A stretch of DNA of 64,000 bases from Linanthus parryae (Eukaryota; Streptophyta; Magnoliopsida; Ericales; Polemoniaceae). The DNA lies in NCBI GenBank assembly GCA_023055425.1, contig JALGPY010000010.1, positions 18,511,363 to 18,575,362 of the forward strand, written 5' to 3'. Below are positions 45,481 through 57,220 of this stretch, piece after piece (position 1 is the first letter of the stretch; every line of letters starts with the position of its first letter). The translations under genes were made by a program, and so were the position numbers. Under the pieces are notes generated by a model. It had not been told where the DNA came from. It was given only the letters and a program-made list of their open reading frames with translations, and did no database searches.

Positions 45481-47381
45481 TTCTTTTAAAAGTAAAATAT
45501 GATGATGAGTAGGATTGAGAGTGTGGAGAGGATGCAATGAATAAGCAACACGTGAGAGACAGCTCTCTTTGTATCATATGTTTTTTTGGCGTATATGGAA
45601 GATAGGGACTAAATCGAGAATGATAATGAATTGTGTTTTAACGAAGCCTCCAGATTCACCAGAACCATGACTCTTCTTTTCAATTCTGGTCAAGATAGAC
45701 GACGCTACAAACCCAAAGATTTACACACCTACCTACCATGTTTGGTTCTCCCGCATTAGACGCACTAGACTAATTATGATGGTACTGATATTACTAATAC
45801 TTGGTATCACTGTGTTTAGACAGTTTTTAATACATGCATATGTACTATAAATATTATAGAAATGGCGTTTAATGCACTCTTACATTATGAGATTAATTGT
45901 ACTAGTATTATTTTTAATCGACATGTAATTAAAGCTGAGTACTGCAAAAATACAAATGTAGTGTATAAGTTTTTTTTTTTTCTCGGAAACAAAAGGTGAT
46001 TTCCTCGTGTGACAGTAAGCTTCCACACACCGTGTCAATAATTATCAATCAAGTCTACAACGATTACTAATAAATTACATAATTTAAGTCATATTTGCAA
46101 TTGTAACCGTTGAACTTTAAATTTTCACTTTTTTTTTTTATTTGAAGTTTGGATGAGCGAGATTACGTGAGCGGTTTGACTAATAAGTTCATTTATATTT
46201 TCAAAGTCTATATTGAATAAATTATTGTACCTTTTAGTAAAATTTGTAGTGTATGTTGGTCCTGCTAAAATTTTTATATTTTATTCTGAAACCCTTGAAG
46301 TAAAAAAAAATGTTTCCAGAAAATAATTTATAGTTCCTTGATAGAAAAAAATTTAATGTTAAGTCCAAAATCCTATGTATAACCGGGATTCCGGAAATGT
46401 GAGGAGGATTCAAAAAAATGTTTAGAAAAATGAGGGAAGAGCACAGACGCTGACAGTAAACTACACGAGTACGAGTGTGTCTACTCCTCTACACTTTCAA
46501 TTCGTCACACTAGCTATAAGTCGCAAGACTAGAATCTTAGAGTCAATCGGAACAATTTTTTATGACAGTTGATTAGATCGAGTGATAGACAAAACTAAAA
46601 GATAATATCTATTCTATTACAAGAGCTACGTAAAGATAAAGTAGATACAGTAACTGAAACGTAGAACTGATCTAGCAGTTTTAACAGTTATAGAAAAATA
46701 AAAGACACGACAAACAAGATTCTTACTGTAAGGAAACCTTTACATTTTTTTCGGCTGAGAAGGACAGTTAGGAGTAAAACCCGCTAGCACAAACCAGAGC
46801 TAGACTACTATATTACCTGAAACGTCAAATACAAGATATATCACGAGTTATCACACATGATCAACTACTATCAGTATACATCTATATCCCTAGTTCCTGC
46901 AATACCTCTTGTAGCACCCCCCACGTCTTGGAAATCCAAGCCTCGCTTAAATCAGGTTGACTTTAGCACACTATCTCATCAAGCTAATGACGTGAATACA
47001 TGATGCAACTCGTACAAGCGTGTACCCAGGACCTTCCGTCCGATAGTTCGTCAAGAGAACAACTTTATCTCCGTATAGTTCGTGAGTGAACAACTCTGTA
47101 AGAAACATAATGTGATACCTCGTTTTCGTTATAAGTGAGATTGTTGACTTTTTGTACTTTTAGATGTTAATTATATGACAAGAGGGGAGATAGTTGTAGT
47201 TTCTGAAAGTATGAGAAAGTAAATTAAATATTTAGTTGGATTAAAAGTTGTAGTTTGCAAAAGCTTTATAAACTTGTGTGTAATTAAATAAAAGAAGTAA
47301 AATAAAACAAAACTAAAACCTCATTTTCCCCTTCTCCAACAAAACCTGCAAGTTTTTTTTCTCCTCTTCATACGTAATCTC
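45481..47381. other. Intergenic spacer upstream of OCT4-like gene
   Basis: A/T-rich sequence with no coding frame I can support and no recognised repeat end. The block 45730-45910 has MITE-like wording ('catgtttggttctc', 'actaatacttgg') but no second end was found. Confidence 0.5.
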
Positions 47382-47919
47382 TGTAGGGTTTTGATCATGG
47401 ATACGCAGCGAAAAAAGATAATTTATCCATTCAATACCCTCCAAGGATCACAGGAAGAGAAGCATAACGATGGTAAAGGTAGAATCATGTTACACACCTT
47501 AGGGTTTCTCCTGTGATGACTTGTAACGTGAATTCTGTCACGTCTCTACGGTTGATCCACGCCTAGTGTTGAGATCTGGATCATCCTTCTCCTTTGTGCT
47601 AGCTTGGACCGGAGGAAGAGGAAGAAGAAATCACACAACACAAGGCAACAAGGAGGTTTTGGCCTCCTTTGTTGGCCGACGGGGACAGGGCGGCGCAAGG
47701 GGGTCGGGTCCGGCCCTCTTGTTGCTTTCTCTCTTTCTAGTTGTTCTCTCCCACTCAAGTTATGAACAATAGTGTCATAAGTATGTAAGGAAGGAAGGAG
47801 CATCCTTTATATAGTCCAACAAATCCTTGTCAACTACCTAATGGCCCTATTCTAGACCTACTAGAATTCGGTTTAGTCCCTTCCTTGCAAATTAGTCCTC
47901 CTAAGTTTGCAAGGTGTTG
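47382..47919 (-). repeat. 3' LTR of H, outer part
   Basis: Begins TGTAGGG on the plus strand and includes 'cgcctagtgttgagatctgg' and the minus-strand TATA in 'ctttatatagtcc' near 47803. It ends at the TGTTG duplication (47915-47919) in front of G. Confidence 0.92.
47915..47919 (+). repeat. Left target site duplication of G (TGTTG)
   Basis: Matches 58737-58741 exactly. Together they flank element G. Confidence 0.95.
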
Positions 47920-49330
47920 TGATAGCGCCTTTTAGGAGCTATCTATTATCTCCCTTTTACCACATTATCACGAGTGATTTGAGCTTAATGTTAAAGAATC
48001 TGAGTCGTTTTATCACTTGAAGCTTCACATGCTTTGTATTGTTAGTACGGGCGTTTCTATGCATATTTAGTTGTTATTTTTCAAATATAATCGCTTGGTA
48101 TGTTTGTCCATGTTGTTTTGATAGGAACGGATGCTAATCGGTTGATAGGAGGCATGGAACGTACTTCGGAATTAACGGAACCACAAGTGGAACGAAGAGA
48201 AGCAAATATGGGGAAGCTAGGATGACCAGTCTGCACTAATCTGATGATATCTTGAGTTCTACAATTCAAGATCAGCTTACAATTCTGGACGGGTATTACA
48301 AACTGGAGGGGCTGCAATGCAATTTCAGCAAAGTACATTAAAAATTCGCCCCAGCTGATTAAAAAACGTGGAGAAGACTTGGAAGAACATAACAACCCGG
48401 CAGAGGAAGAGAGAGGGACGCATGGGAGTTAAAGGAAGAGAGGATTCAAGCCCCATCTTCAAGGATTTCGTCGTTTGATTCTTTTTCTTCATCTCTTGTA
48501 CTATTTTCTATGGATATCATGTTTTTATTAAGAGATTTCATGTCTAGCTAAACTCATAGCTAGGTGATTATTGAAAACTAGGGTTTACTTGGTTGATTGA
48601 TGGATTCATGGATTTGCTTCATGCTTAAAGCTTAATTTCACTTTTGATTCTCACCATTCTTCTACTTGAGTTCTTAATTCTTTGCATGTGAGGCTTGATC
48701 ACCCATAGCATAGTAGTTATCTAGGAGAGTGTATGAAAATAACTCAACCCTAGGTTCGTGAAGAGTAGGAAGACACTCTTAATATTCTTGAGACTGAGAG
48801 GTGAAAGAATGAGAGTGGTCACATACAAATTGTTTCAGTTGATTATGTTAAAGTGATAACTTTGCAAGGTTGAGAGGTCTTGTAGGTACATCTATTATAT
48901 CAACTAGAGTAGTGTTATTAACAACATTAGACTGAAAAGATTTGTTGTTGAATACACCACAGTGTGATACATGATTGAGAGATATGTGTTACGAGTATAA
49001 TCTGATATGGTGAAAGAAATAGTAAAGTGTTGTGAATTGAATCCGGAAATCAACTAAGCATCCTAGGCACCCTAAATCATCTAGTTTATCCATACTCTTA
49101 GTACTATCATTTTTTTAATTTGCAGTTCTTAGTTACGTAGAGCCACTTGATTGAGGGTGGCAAACTTAAAACATTCAACCCTTTTTACCGGTTACTTTGT
49201 ATCCAAAAGTTGATTAACGATTGGCTAATAGTAGTTCAACTTCCTGTGGGTTCGACAACTTGGGTTCCTAAAGACTCCACTTTAATACTTGACAGTACAC
49301 TTGCGCAATACGCGTAATATAGGCGCGTCA
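47920..49330 (+). repeat. 5' LTR of element G
   Basis: 1411 bp, TGATAGCGCC to GGCGCGTCA. It is nearly identical to the 3' LTR except that it lacks a segment of roughly 110 bp after 'cttgagtt' (about 48250), plus scattered changes. The start TGATAGCGCCTTTTAGGAGC recurs in inverse at 17285-17304. Confidence 0.94.
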
Positions 49331-49336
49331 AGTTTT

Positions 49337-49354
49337 TGGCGCCGTTGTCGGGGA
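49337..49354 (+). promoter_or_regulatory. tRNA-Asp primer binding site of G
   Basis: TGGCGCCGTTGTCGGGGA, six bases after the LTR. It differs by one base (T for C) from the TGGCGCCGTTGCCGGGGA site that I recall as complementary to plant tRNA-Asp and usual in Athila/Tat elements. Confidence 0.9.
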
Positions 49355-49483
49355 GTTAACTGTACTATTAGTGAGATCGATAACTAGATTAGGATACTTT
49401 TTATTTTCAGTTATTTTTATTATTTTTGTTAGTTGCTGGGATCTCTTCCCTTTGTCTGTGATCTCAGGGAGCAGGTGTTCACG

Positions 49484-50654
49484 ATGAGTGAGAACGAAGA
49501 GATGTCGTCTTCATCTAGTGAAGCCTCACACTCAGACAACGAGGACTCACAGAGTATGCAAATAGCTCTTGACAAGATCACAAGGAAGATGGAAAAGCTT
49601 TCTGCACAATTGGAAGCTCGCAAAAATCAGACCACTTACAACCATTCGGGGAAGTCTCTTGTCACAGGATTTCAGGGTCCCATAACTGGAGTTAGTCCAG
49701 CCATCAGGGTGCCAGATATTCAAGCTGAGAGTTTTCAACTTAAGGGCACCACTATCCAAGCGGCAAAGAGCTTATTTCAGTTTAGTGGGGCAAGTGAAGA
49801 AGATCCGAATGAGTTCATAGGGGTTTCAATGCTTTCTGCAGGACGGTAAAGTATAAAGATGTCCGCTCTGATGTTTTTAAGCTTGTGCTTTTCCCATGAT
49901 GTCTGAGTGGTGCAGCCGCAGCATGGTTGAAAAATCGAGCTCCAAATTCTATTTTTACATGGGATCAGTGTGCTGAAGAGTTCCTAGAGAGATTTTACCC
50001 GGTCCAACGAGTGATTCAACTTCAAGCCAATATTCTGAGTTTTGAGCAGCAACAAGATGATTCACTAGTGGAAGTATGGGAACGTTTTATGGGAATGTTG
50101 AAAAAGTGCCCAAACCATGATTTTGAAGACTACAAGACCTTTCAGGTGTTCTATCACGGTCTAGGCCGTGCCAACCAAGAACGTGTAGATAGTGAAGCTG
50201 AGGGAGTTTCTTGTTCAAAGTTGATAAGGAGGGCGCATACAAATTGATGAAGCAAATTGCAAAGCAAGAATCTCAGTTAGGAGAAAGCAAGAAATTGTCC
50301 AATCTGCCTAAGTCAGAAGTTAGAGCAGGCTTAGCAAAGAAACAGCATGAAGAAGCAGCACAGCAAACAAGAAAAGACAGTGACATGGATGAGCTTAAGA
50401 GCATGATGCTTCAGATGGGCAGCAATGTCAACCAGTTCACCGAGCATATGACTCATTTGCCCGCAGATTTACAGGTTACCAAGACAGAATTGCGGAATGT
50501 GGAACAGCTAGTGGGTCAGATTGTGAGCCAGTTAGCCACGCCAGCTCCATTGGGATCTAATGTCACTTATGGGGAGGAATCTCAGCCTATTGAGGCTATC
50601 ACTACCAGAAGTGGGAAGACATCGGTCGACCCACCGTACCCATTACATGCTTGA
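49484..50654 (+). pseudogene. Athila-like gag of G, frameshifted
   Basis: The chosen ATG at 49484 gives MSENEEMSSSSSEASHSDNED; an upstream ATG at 49433 is in frame but lies in a less conserved stretch. After FSGASEEDPNEFIG the frame shifts near 49820. The next frame has a TGA at about 49899 and carries the retrotransposon-gag core AAAWLKNRAPNSIFTWDQCAEEF, FERFYP-like LERFYPVQRV and CPNHDFEDYKTFQVFYHGL. A second shift near 50210 leads to LFKVDKEGAYKLMKQIAKQE and a coiled tail to PPYPLHA and a stop at 50652-50654. The structural protein cannot be made intact. Confidence 0.85.
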
Positions 50655-53600
50655 GACACAGCCTCAAATGCAAAAGAGCATGAGATATTTGATGATGAGG
50701 TAGTAGGAGCTCAACCCACGCAGGCAGAGGCGGATGTAGAGCCAAATAAAGAAAAGGTACGTTCTGAGTTTGTTCCCATTGCTCCTACACTTCCATACCC
50801 TTTGCGGACTAGGAAGAAAAGTGATGCCAAATAATTCCAGAAATTTCTTGAGGTATTTAAGAAGATAGAAATCAATCTACCTTTTGCTGAAGCTCTAGAG
50901 AAGATGCCAATTTATGCCAAGTTCCTGAAAGACATATTGGCAGGGAGAAGGAGAATAGATGAATGTGAGCAGATTTGTTTGACAGCTGAAGCATCAGAGT
51001 GTGTATTGCAAGGTTTGCCAAAGAAGGTCAAGGACCCAGGTAGTTTTGTGATCCCGGTTACCTTAGGTGACTACATAACAGTTTCTGCACTATGTGATCT
51101 TGGGGAAAGCATCAATTTGATGCCATTGTCTATATTCTAGAAGCTAGGTGTGGGGGATCCTAAGGCCACGCGGGTGATGCTACAAATGGCAGACAGATCC
51201 ATTCGCCAGGCATATGGGGTGATTGAAGATATTTTGGTCAAGGTGGGATCACTCATTTTTCCTGCTGATTTTGTCATCCTTGACATGGAAGTGGGTGATG
51301 TCCCATTGATTCTTGGAAGACCCTTCTTAGCTACAGGAGAAGCAATCATTCATGTGAAAAGCGGGTGCCTATCCATGCAGATAGATGAAAAGAAGGTTGT
51401 TTTTAATGTGTTTAAAGCAATGCAAATGCCTTCCTATCATGACCTTGAAGATTGCTATGGTGTAGAGATTTATGAAGGTGATGTTGTGAAAGAGGAAGTT
51501 GATCTTATGTGGGAAGAATTAACCAGCATGGACAAAGGAGAATGGGATCCTCATCCCAAGGAAGTGCACTTTGTTGATAGCTGGATCAAGCTAGAGTTGG
51601 GCGAGAATGAAACAACTCTGATTCCTTCACTCAATTCACCACCTGTGGTTGAGTTGAAGCCATTACCATCTCACGTCAAGTATACTTTTCTTGGTTTAAA
51701 TGACACATTGCCCGTAATTGTTTCTTCTGCTTTGTCTCAGGAACAGGAGGATCAACTCTTGGGAGTGTTGAGGAAATACAAAGCTTCCATTGGATGGAAA
51801 ATCGCGGACATCAAGGGAATTAGCCAAGCATATTTTCATCACAAAATTCGGATTGAGGAAGGGAAGAAGCCAATAATACAGCCTCAAAGAAGACTCAACC
51901 CGAATATGAGGGATGTTGTAAAGAAAGAAGTGATGAAATGGTTAGAAGCTGGAATCATCTTTCCTATTGCTGATAGCACTTGGACTAGCCCGGTCCAATG
52001 TGTACCTAAGAAAGGAGGGATGAATATGGTAGAGATTGACAACCATGAACAGATTGCTCAGCGGACAGTTACAGGTTGGCGAGTATGCATGGACTATCGG
52101 AAGCTGAATGAAGCTACTCTCAAGGATCACTTTCCCCTTCCCTTCATTGATCTAATTCTTAACAGGCTAGCCCACCATGAGTTCTACTGTTTTCTGGATG
52201 GTTACTCGGGATATAATCAGATAGCTATTGCTCCAGAGGATCAAGAGAAGACCACCTTTACATGTCCATATGGCACATTTGCGTTCCGACGCATGCATTT
52301 TAGATTGTGTAACTCACCGACGACATTTCATCGGTGCATGATGGCCATCTTCTCAGAAATGATTGAGAAGAATCTTGAGGTATTCATGGATGACTTCTCT
52401 CTTTTTGGTGATAGTTTTGAGGAGTGCTTACATCACTTGGGGCGTGTTCTTAGCCGCTGCATTGACACTAACCTCGTTCTAAATTGGGAGAAATGCCACT
52501 TCATGGTTACAGAGGGGATTGTTCTAGGGCACAAGATATCAAGCAAGGTATTGGAAGTTGATCAAGCGAAGATTGAGACAATCAAGCAACTCCCATATCC
52601 TACATCAGTGAAAGGTGTTAGAAGCTTTCTGGGTCACGCAGGTTTCTATCGTAATTTCATCAAATACTTCTCAACGATTTGCAAGCCGATGCGTGAACTA
52701 CTTGGGAAAGATGTCCCATTTGTTTTTGATGATGCCTGCAAAGCGGCGTTTGATACACTGAAGGAGAAGATCACCTCTGCACCTGTGATTATGACTCCGG
52801 ATTGGGATCTCCCTTTTGAGCTTATGTGTGATGCTAGCAAATTTGCCATCGGCGCAGTGTTAGGGAAGCGGAAAGACAAGAAGAGCCATGTGATTTACTA
52901 CGCGATTAGGGTTCTTAATGAGGCCCAACTCAATTATGGTACCACCGAAAAGTAATTGCTCGCTGTTATCTTTGCGTTGGACAAGTTTCGGCCCTACCTT
53001 GTTGGGTCAAAAGTTGTTATCTTCACAGATCACTCTGCTCTAAAGTACTTGCTTGATAAGAAAGATGCCAAACCAAGGTTGTTGCGGTGGGTCCTTCTTA
53101 TGCGAGAATTGGATGTGGAGATTCGCGACAAGAAGGTGTAGAAAATGTGGTAGCGGACCACCTCTCGAGACTAGAGAATGGAGTGGAAGACAAAGTGCCA
53201 ATCAGGGAGGATTTTCCAGACGAAAACATCATGGTAGTTTCACAGCAAGTAGATTGGTATTGGGCTATTGCCAATTACCTAACCGAGTGGACACTTCCAG
53301 ATGAATTCACCACAGTGCGGCGAAAGAAGTTCTTGTCGAGGGTGAAGCATTATTTTTGGGATGATCCCTACCTGTTTAAGATGGGAGCTGATAACATCAT
53401 CAGGAAGTGTGTGCCTACTCATGAGATAGGAGGAGTCATTGAGCATTGTCATTCAGCACCATCTGGAGGTCATTTGAGTGGACCTCGCACAGCTAATAAG
53501 GTACTCCAATCAGGTTTCTTTTGGCCTAATCTTTTTAAAGAGTGCTTTGATTGGGTAGAACGTTGTGATAGATGCTAGAGAACAGGGAATGTATCTAAGA

Positions 53601-54552
53601 GAGATGATTTGCCTATGAACACTTGGCAAGAGTTTGAACCTTTTGATGTGTGGGGCATTGACTTTATGGGTCCATTTCCATCATCTTATGGCAACCAATA
53701 TATTTTACTAGCTGTGGATTATATGACCAAGTGGGTGGAAGTAATTGCTTGTCCTAAGAACGATGCATTCACTGTGGAAAGATTCTTGAAAAAGAACATC
53801 TTCACTCGGTTTGGCACCCCGCGAGCCATTGTGAGTGATGAAGGATCCCACTTCATTAATAAGATTTTTGCTAGAGTATTGAAGCAGTATGGGTTGTATG
53901 TCCATAAGGTTTCTTTGCCTTATCACCCTCAAACTAACGGGCAAGCAGAGGTCTCCAACAGGGAGATAAAAGGGATCCTCGAGAAGACATTGAATGCTGG
54001 TAGAAAAGATTGGGCCGTAAGGTTGGATGATGCTTTGTGGGCATACAGGACAGCATATAAGACTTCTCTGAACATGTCACCATTTCAGCTAGTGTTTGGT
54101 AAGTGTTGTCATCTTCCTGTTGAGCTTGAGCAAAAATCTTATTGGGAAATCAAGCAATTGAACACGGACCACAACTTGGCTGGTGAAGCACGGAAGTTGA
54201 AAGTACTTGAACTAGAGGAATGGAGGTTGCGTGCTTATGAGAACTCCAAGATTTACAAGGAAAAGACTAAGCGATGGCATGATAACCATATCAAGCCATG
54301 GGAGCTCCATGTAGGTCAGCAAGTATTGCTTTTCAACTCAAGGTTTAGGCTCTTTCCGGGCAAGTTGCGTTCTAGGTGATCTGGACCGTTCAGGATTCAC
54401 CAAGTTTATCCATGGGGAGCGGTGGAGCTAGAGGACCCGCATAGCAAGGAATATTCCATGTGAACGGTAATCGGGTCAAGCAATATTATCCCTCCATGCC
54501 AGCGAAGATCAAGATCGAGGAAATCTATTTAGATTCGCCTATTCACGAGTGA
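50655..54552 (+). pseudogene. Athila-like pol of G: protease, RT, RNase H, integrase
   Basis: Order: KYAKFLKD-like block IYAKFLKDILAGRR (near 50910); protease CDLGESINLMPLSIF (near 51093); RT with PIADSTWTSPVQCVPKK, WRVCMDYRKLNEATLKDHFP, FLDGYSGYNQI and the catalytic VFMDDFSLFGD (near 52381); RNase H with LMCDASKFAIGAVL and FTDHSALKYLLDKKDAK; integrase zinc region H-x-H...CDRC (near 53440-53578); and core residues in [17 protein letters not shown] and [12 protein letters not shown]. Breaks: TAG at 51138, TAA at 52953 (glutamate expected), a one-base loss near 53137, TAG at 53576 (glutamine expected), TGA at 54377 (tryptophan expected) and a frameshift near 54450. The original stop is probably TGA 54550-54552. 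Confidence 0.9.
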
Positions 54553-55125
54553 GGTAACTTGGTCGGGCCGTCGACCTTAAATTACAAGCGCTTCTTGGGA
54601 GGCAACCCAAGGTAGGGTAGGAGTTTTGCTATTTTATTTTACGTATGTTCTTTTAATTATCCATATTTGATAGTGAGAGATGAGAGAGAGGAATTTTTAA
54701 TGTCTTTGATGAGTGTGCAGGTACCGAGGACCTCCGGATTCTTTGCTTTGACGCATGTTCACAAGTTTGCATGAAAAACGAGGAACAACGAGCTAAAAGA
54801 GAGCATTGAGCTTGTTGAAGGAGCTATCGAGGTTGAGGAGTAGCTAATTATTCATGAGGAACATGGTAGCAAGTTGGAGTATCGGGGTTGCACGCATCGG
54901 AATCCGGAGAGGAGATCAAAGTTCAAGAGCTTTGGAGGTGAGATTCTTTGCATAAGAGAGATAAATTGAGATGACATGGAAAATTTCTTGGATTTGGTAA
55001 TTTTCTAGTCAAAAATTGATTCATCTTCGAGTGTGGAGTCCAACGGTTCAAGAATCGCGCAATTCGGATACCGGATGAAGAAGATAGAGCAAAAACAAAA
55101 CGGGCGAAAGCAGTGCATTTCGGCA

Positions 55126-55252
55126 CCCATTTCGGGCCGAAATGGGGGCCAAAATACACTGATTTTGGCCCGAAATAAAAAGGGCTCACTGCTTTGTTTT
55201 GCTACAGTGATTTCGGGCCCCATTTCGGGCCGAAATGAGGGCCGAAATAGGG
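55126..55252. repeat. Cluster of GGCC-centred palindromes in G
   Basis: CCCATTTCGGGCCGAAATGGG at 55126-55146 is a 10-bp perfect inverted repeat. CATTTCGGGCCGAAATG at 55221-55237 is a second. Related half-sites lie between them (GATTTTGGCCCGAAAT near 55171, GATTTCGGGCCCC near 55209) and after (GAGGGCCGAAATAGG near 55237). Confidence 0.85.
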
Positions 55253-55492
55253 CGGGTTTGTCCGATTTTGGGGGTGTTTGTTTTGGTATTTTCTTCATTG
55301 TTTAAAGCCTATATCCAACCAACAAGTCCCCTAAAACCCAAATTTGGATCAAAAACTTCTCAACTTCATCTTATTTATCTCCAAACCCTCAATAACACCA
55401 ACTTACCCCAAACCCAAAACGCATCCAAATCGCAAAGTTTTTGAGATAGTGAATGGATTAACTCTTGAGCTTTTGAGATAGTGAGCGGATTG

Positions 55493-55506
55493 AGTGTGGG
55501 GGAATT
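55493..55506 (+). repeat. Internal copy of the G polypurine tract
   Basis: AGTGTGGGGGAATT, identical over 14 bases to the tract at 57207-57220 that primes the 3' LTR. A related AGTGT(G)n lies at about 55887. Confidence 0.85.
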
Positions 55507-57206
55507 CAAAGAGGAAGGTCTACAAGAATGTAAATTTTCCAATTCATTGCTTTGGAGGGGGATTCGGCCAAAGTTCAAAGAAGAACTCAAGACGGGAACA
55601 CCAAGGAGCACATCAACGGTATGCTTGCTTCAACTTGCTCAAGTTTTCGGAAAATTTGGTCGACCGACTCGGTCTTTCTTGACTAATTTTCGCGAAACTA
55701 ATCCCGTAAGAATGGTACTCTGGGATCATAGGTACCACATATTCTCTCTCTTTAAATTATCGCTCTAAACGATATGATTCATTTTACGCAAAGTGCCATG
55801 CAACACTTGTATTTTTGAATCCTAACATGTTGAGATCATGTCATTGGAGGGACACTTTAATTTCATTGAGGAAAATGATTATCTCAAGTGTGGGGGGGGG
55901 GGGGGGGGTTACACATATCTTTACTTGCCTTAACTTGCATTGCCTCGTTACATATAGAATAGTGAGTCAATTTGCACGTAGGTGTCGGAGTTAGGATTGC
56001 ATGTGCACATTTAAATATTTGCATTGTATATAATTGTTTCACCTTTAAATATTGAGTCCTCCTACCCAATAGTTATCCGTTAACCGAGTTGGCCCAAGCA
56101 TATAGATTTCGGAAAATTAAAACAAACACAAAAAAAAAATGGAAAATTGGAAAAACCCTAAAAATTGATTTTTTTTGAGAAATGACAACTTAGGACCTAG
56201 AAACCAAAGAGAATCCAATGAAAGGGCTCATGAGAGTAGGAAACACCGTAGTAGGGAGACTTTAATTCTAGTAGTTTGTGCACAAGTCTCACGAAAGGAT
56301 GTCCCGGGTATCTATGGAGAAGTGAAGGTAGATTACCGGCATACTTTTGATTCCTTTATCGTGCTAGGTGGATTGAGTACTTGAGTGGTTGATTATTCCG
56401 TTTCCAGTGGAAACTTGTGGACTCTTAGAATCTGGGGTGGACCTTCGTGTAGAGTCGGTTCCATATGGTATGCTGCTCTAGCCTAAGTGAAGTTGGGGAG
56501 TATACACCACCATCCCTTAAGGTGGTTCTAAGAGAAAATCCTAAAAAGCCCACACTCTTAAGCTCTATTGCACGGTTGTAAAAACAGAGGAGCAAATGAA
56601 AAAAAAATGAAAATTCAAAAGAAAATTGTGCTTAAAGGTGAGACAACCTAATGTGCTTCCGTGTGCACGGAAAATTTGGATTCAATCCAACGTAGAGCTT
56701 AAGAGGGAAACTAAAGTCAAGCTGTATTACATAGGGGTTGTGTCTCCAAGTAATGGGACAATTTGCATTCAAAGCAATAACGGCTTAGAGGGTCTGAAAA
56801 CCTCAAATGAGTTGGCGAAGGAAGTCCACTTAGGAACTTGAAATTCCTAGACGCTTTGAATCAAAAGACGTGCCGTATATTGGTATGATTTGGAGGATGT
56901 TTGGGGACAACTTAGTGAGTTTGTGCATAGGATCACCATATCTTATTTCCTACTATGTGTTGTGAAATTTCAAAATGAGCTAGTGAGGATTTGATGATTT
57001 TCCGTTAGTGATGGAGAGGTTGCCCAATCTCTAAGAAGTAAAAGAAAATAATATGTTCTTTAATTCCCTGCACTGTGTATAATCGAGTTGCATTGTTCAT
57101 AGTCATGTAGATTGCATAGTCCAGTATTTGCGTTGTTGCGTCTAAGGCAAGGTAAAGATATATGTGAATCTTGGAAGAAAGTGTTGCTCGGGACGAGCAA
57201 GAAGGT

Positions 57207-57220
57207 AGTGTGGGGGAATT
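57207..57220 (+). promoter_or_regulatory. Polypurine tract of G
   Basis: AGTGTGGGGGAATT directly before the TG of the 3' LTR at 57221. Confidence 0.88.

Larger units (their letters stand above)
54553..57206 (+). other. Long non-coding 3' region of G
   Basis: About 2.65 kb where other Athila elements may carry an env-like ORF. I see no such frame. Contents: a cluster of palindromic TTTCGGGCCGAAAT words (55126-55250), a copy of the polypurine tract at 55493-55506, and a G17-18 run at about 55892-55908 after 'caagtgt'. Confidence 0.7.

Noticed and set aside
46900..47040. Possible LTR start at 'tgtagcacccc'
   Set aside because: No matching second copy, target duplication or primer site was found nearby.
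54923..55305. Overlapping open frames on both strands near the GGCC palindromes
   Set aside because: They arise from the inverted repeats themselves, and no env-like or other domain is visible.
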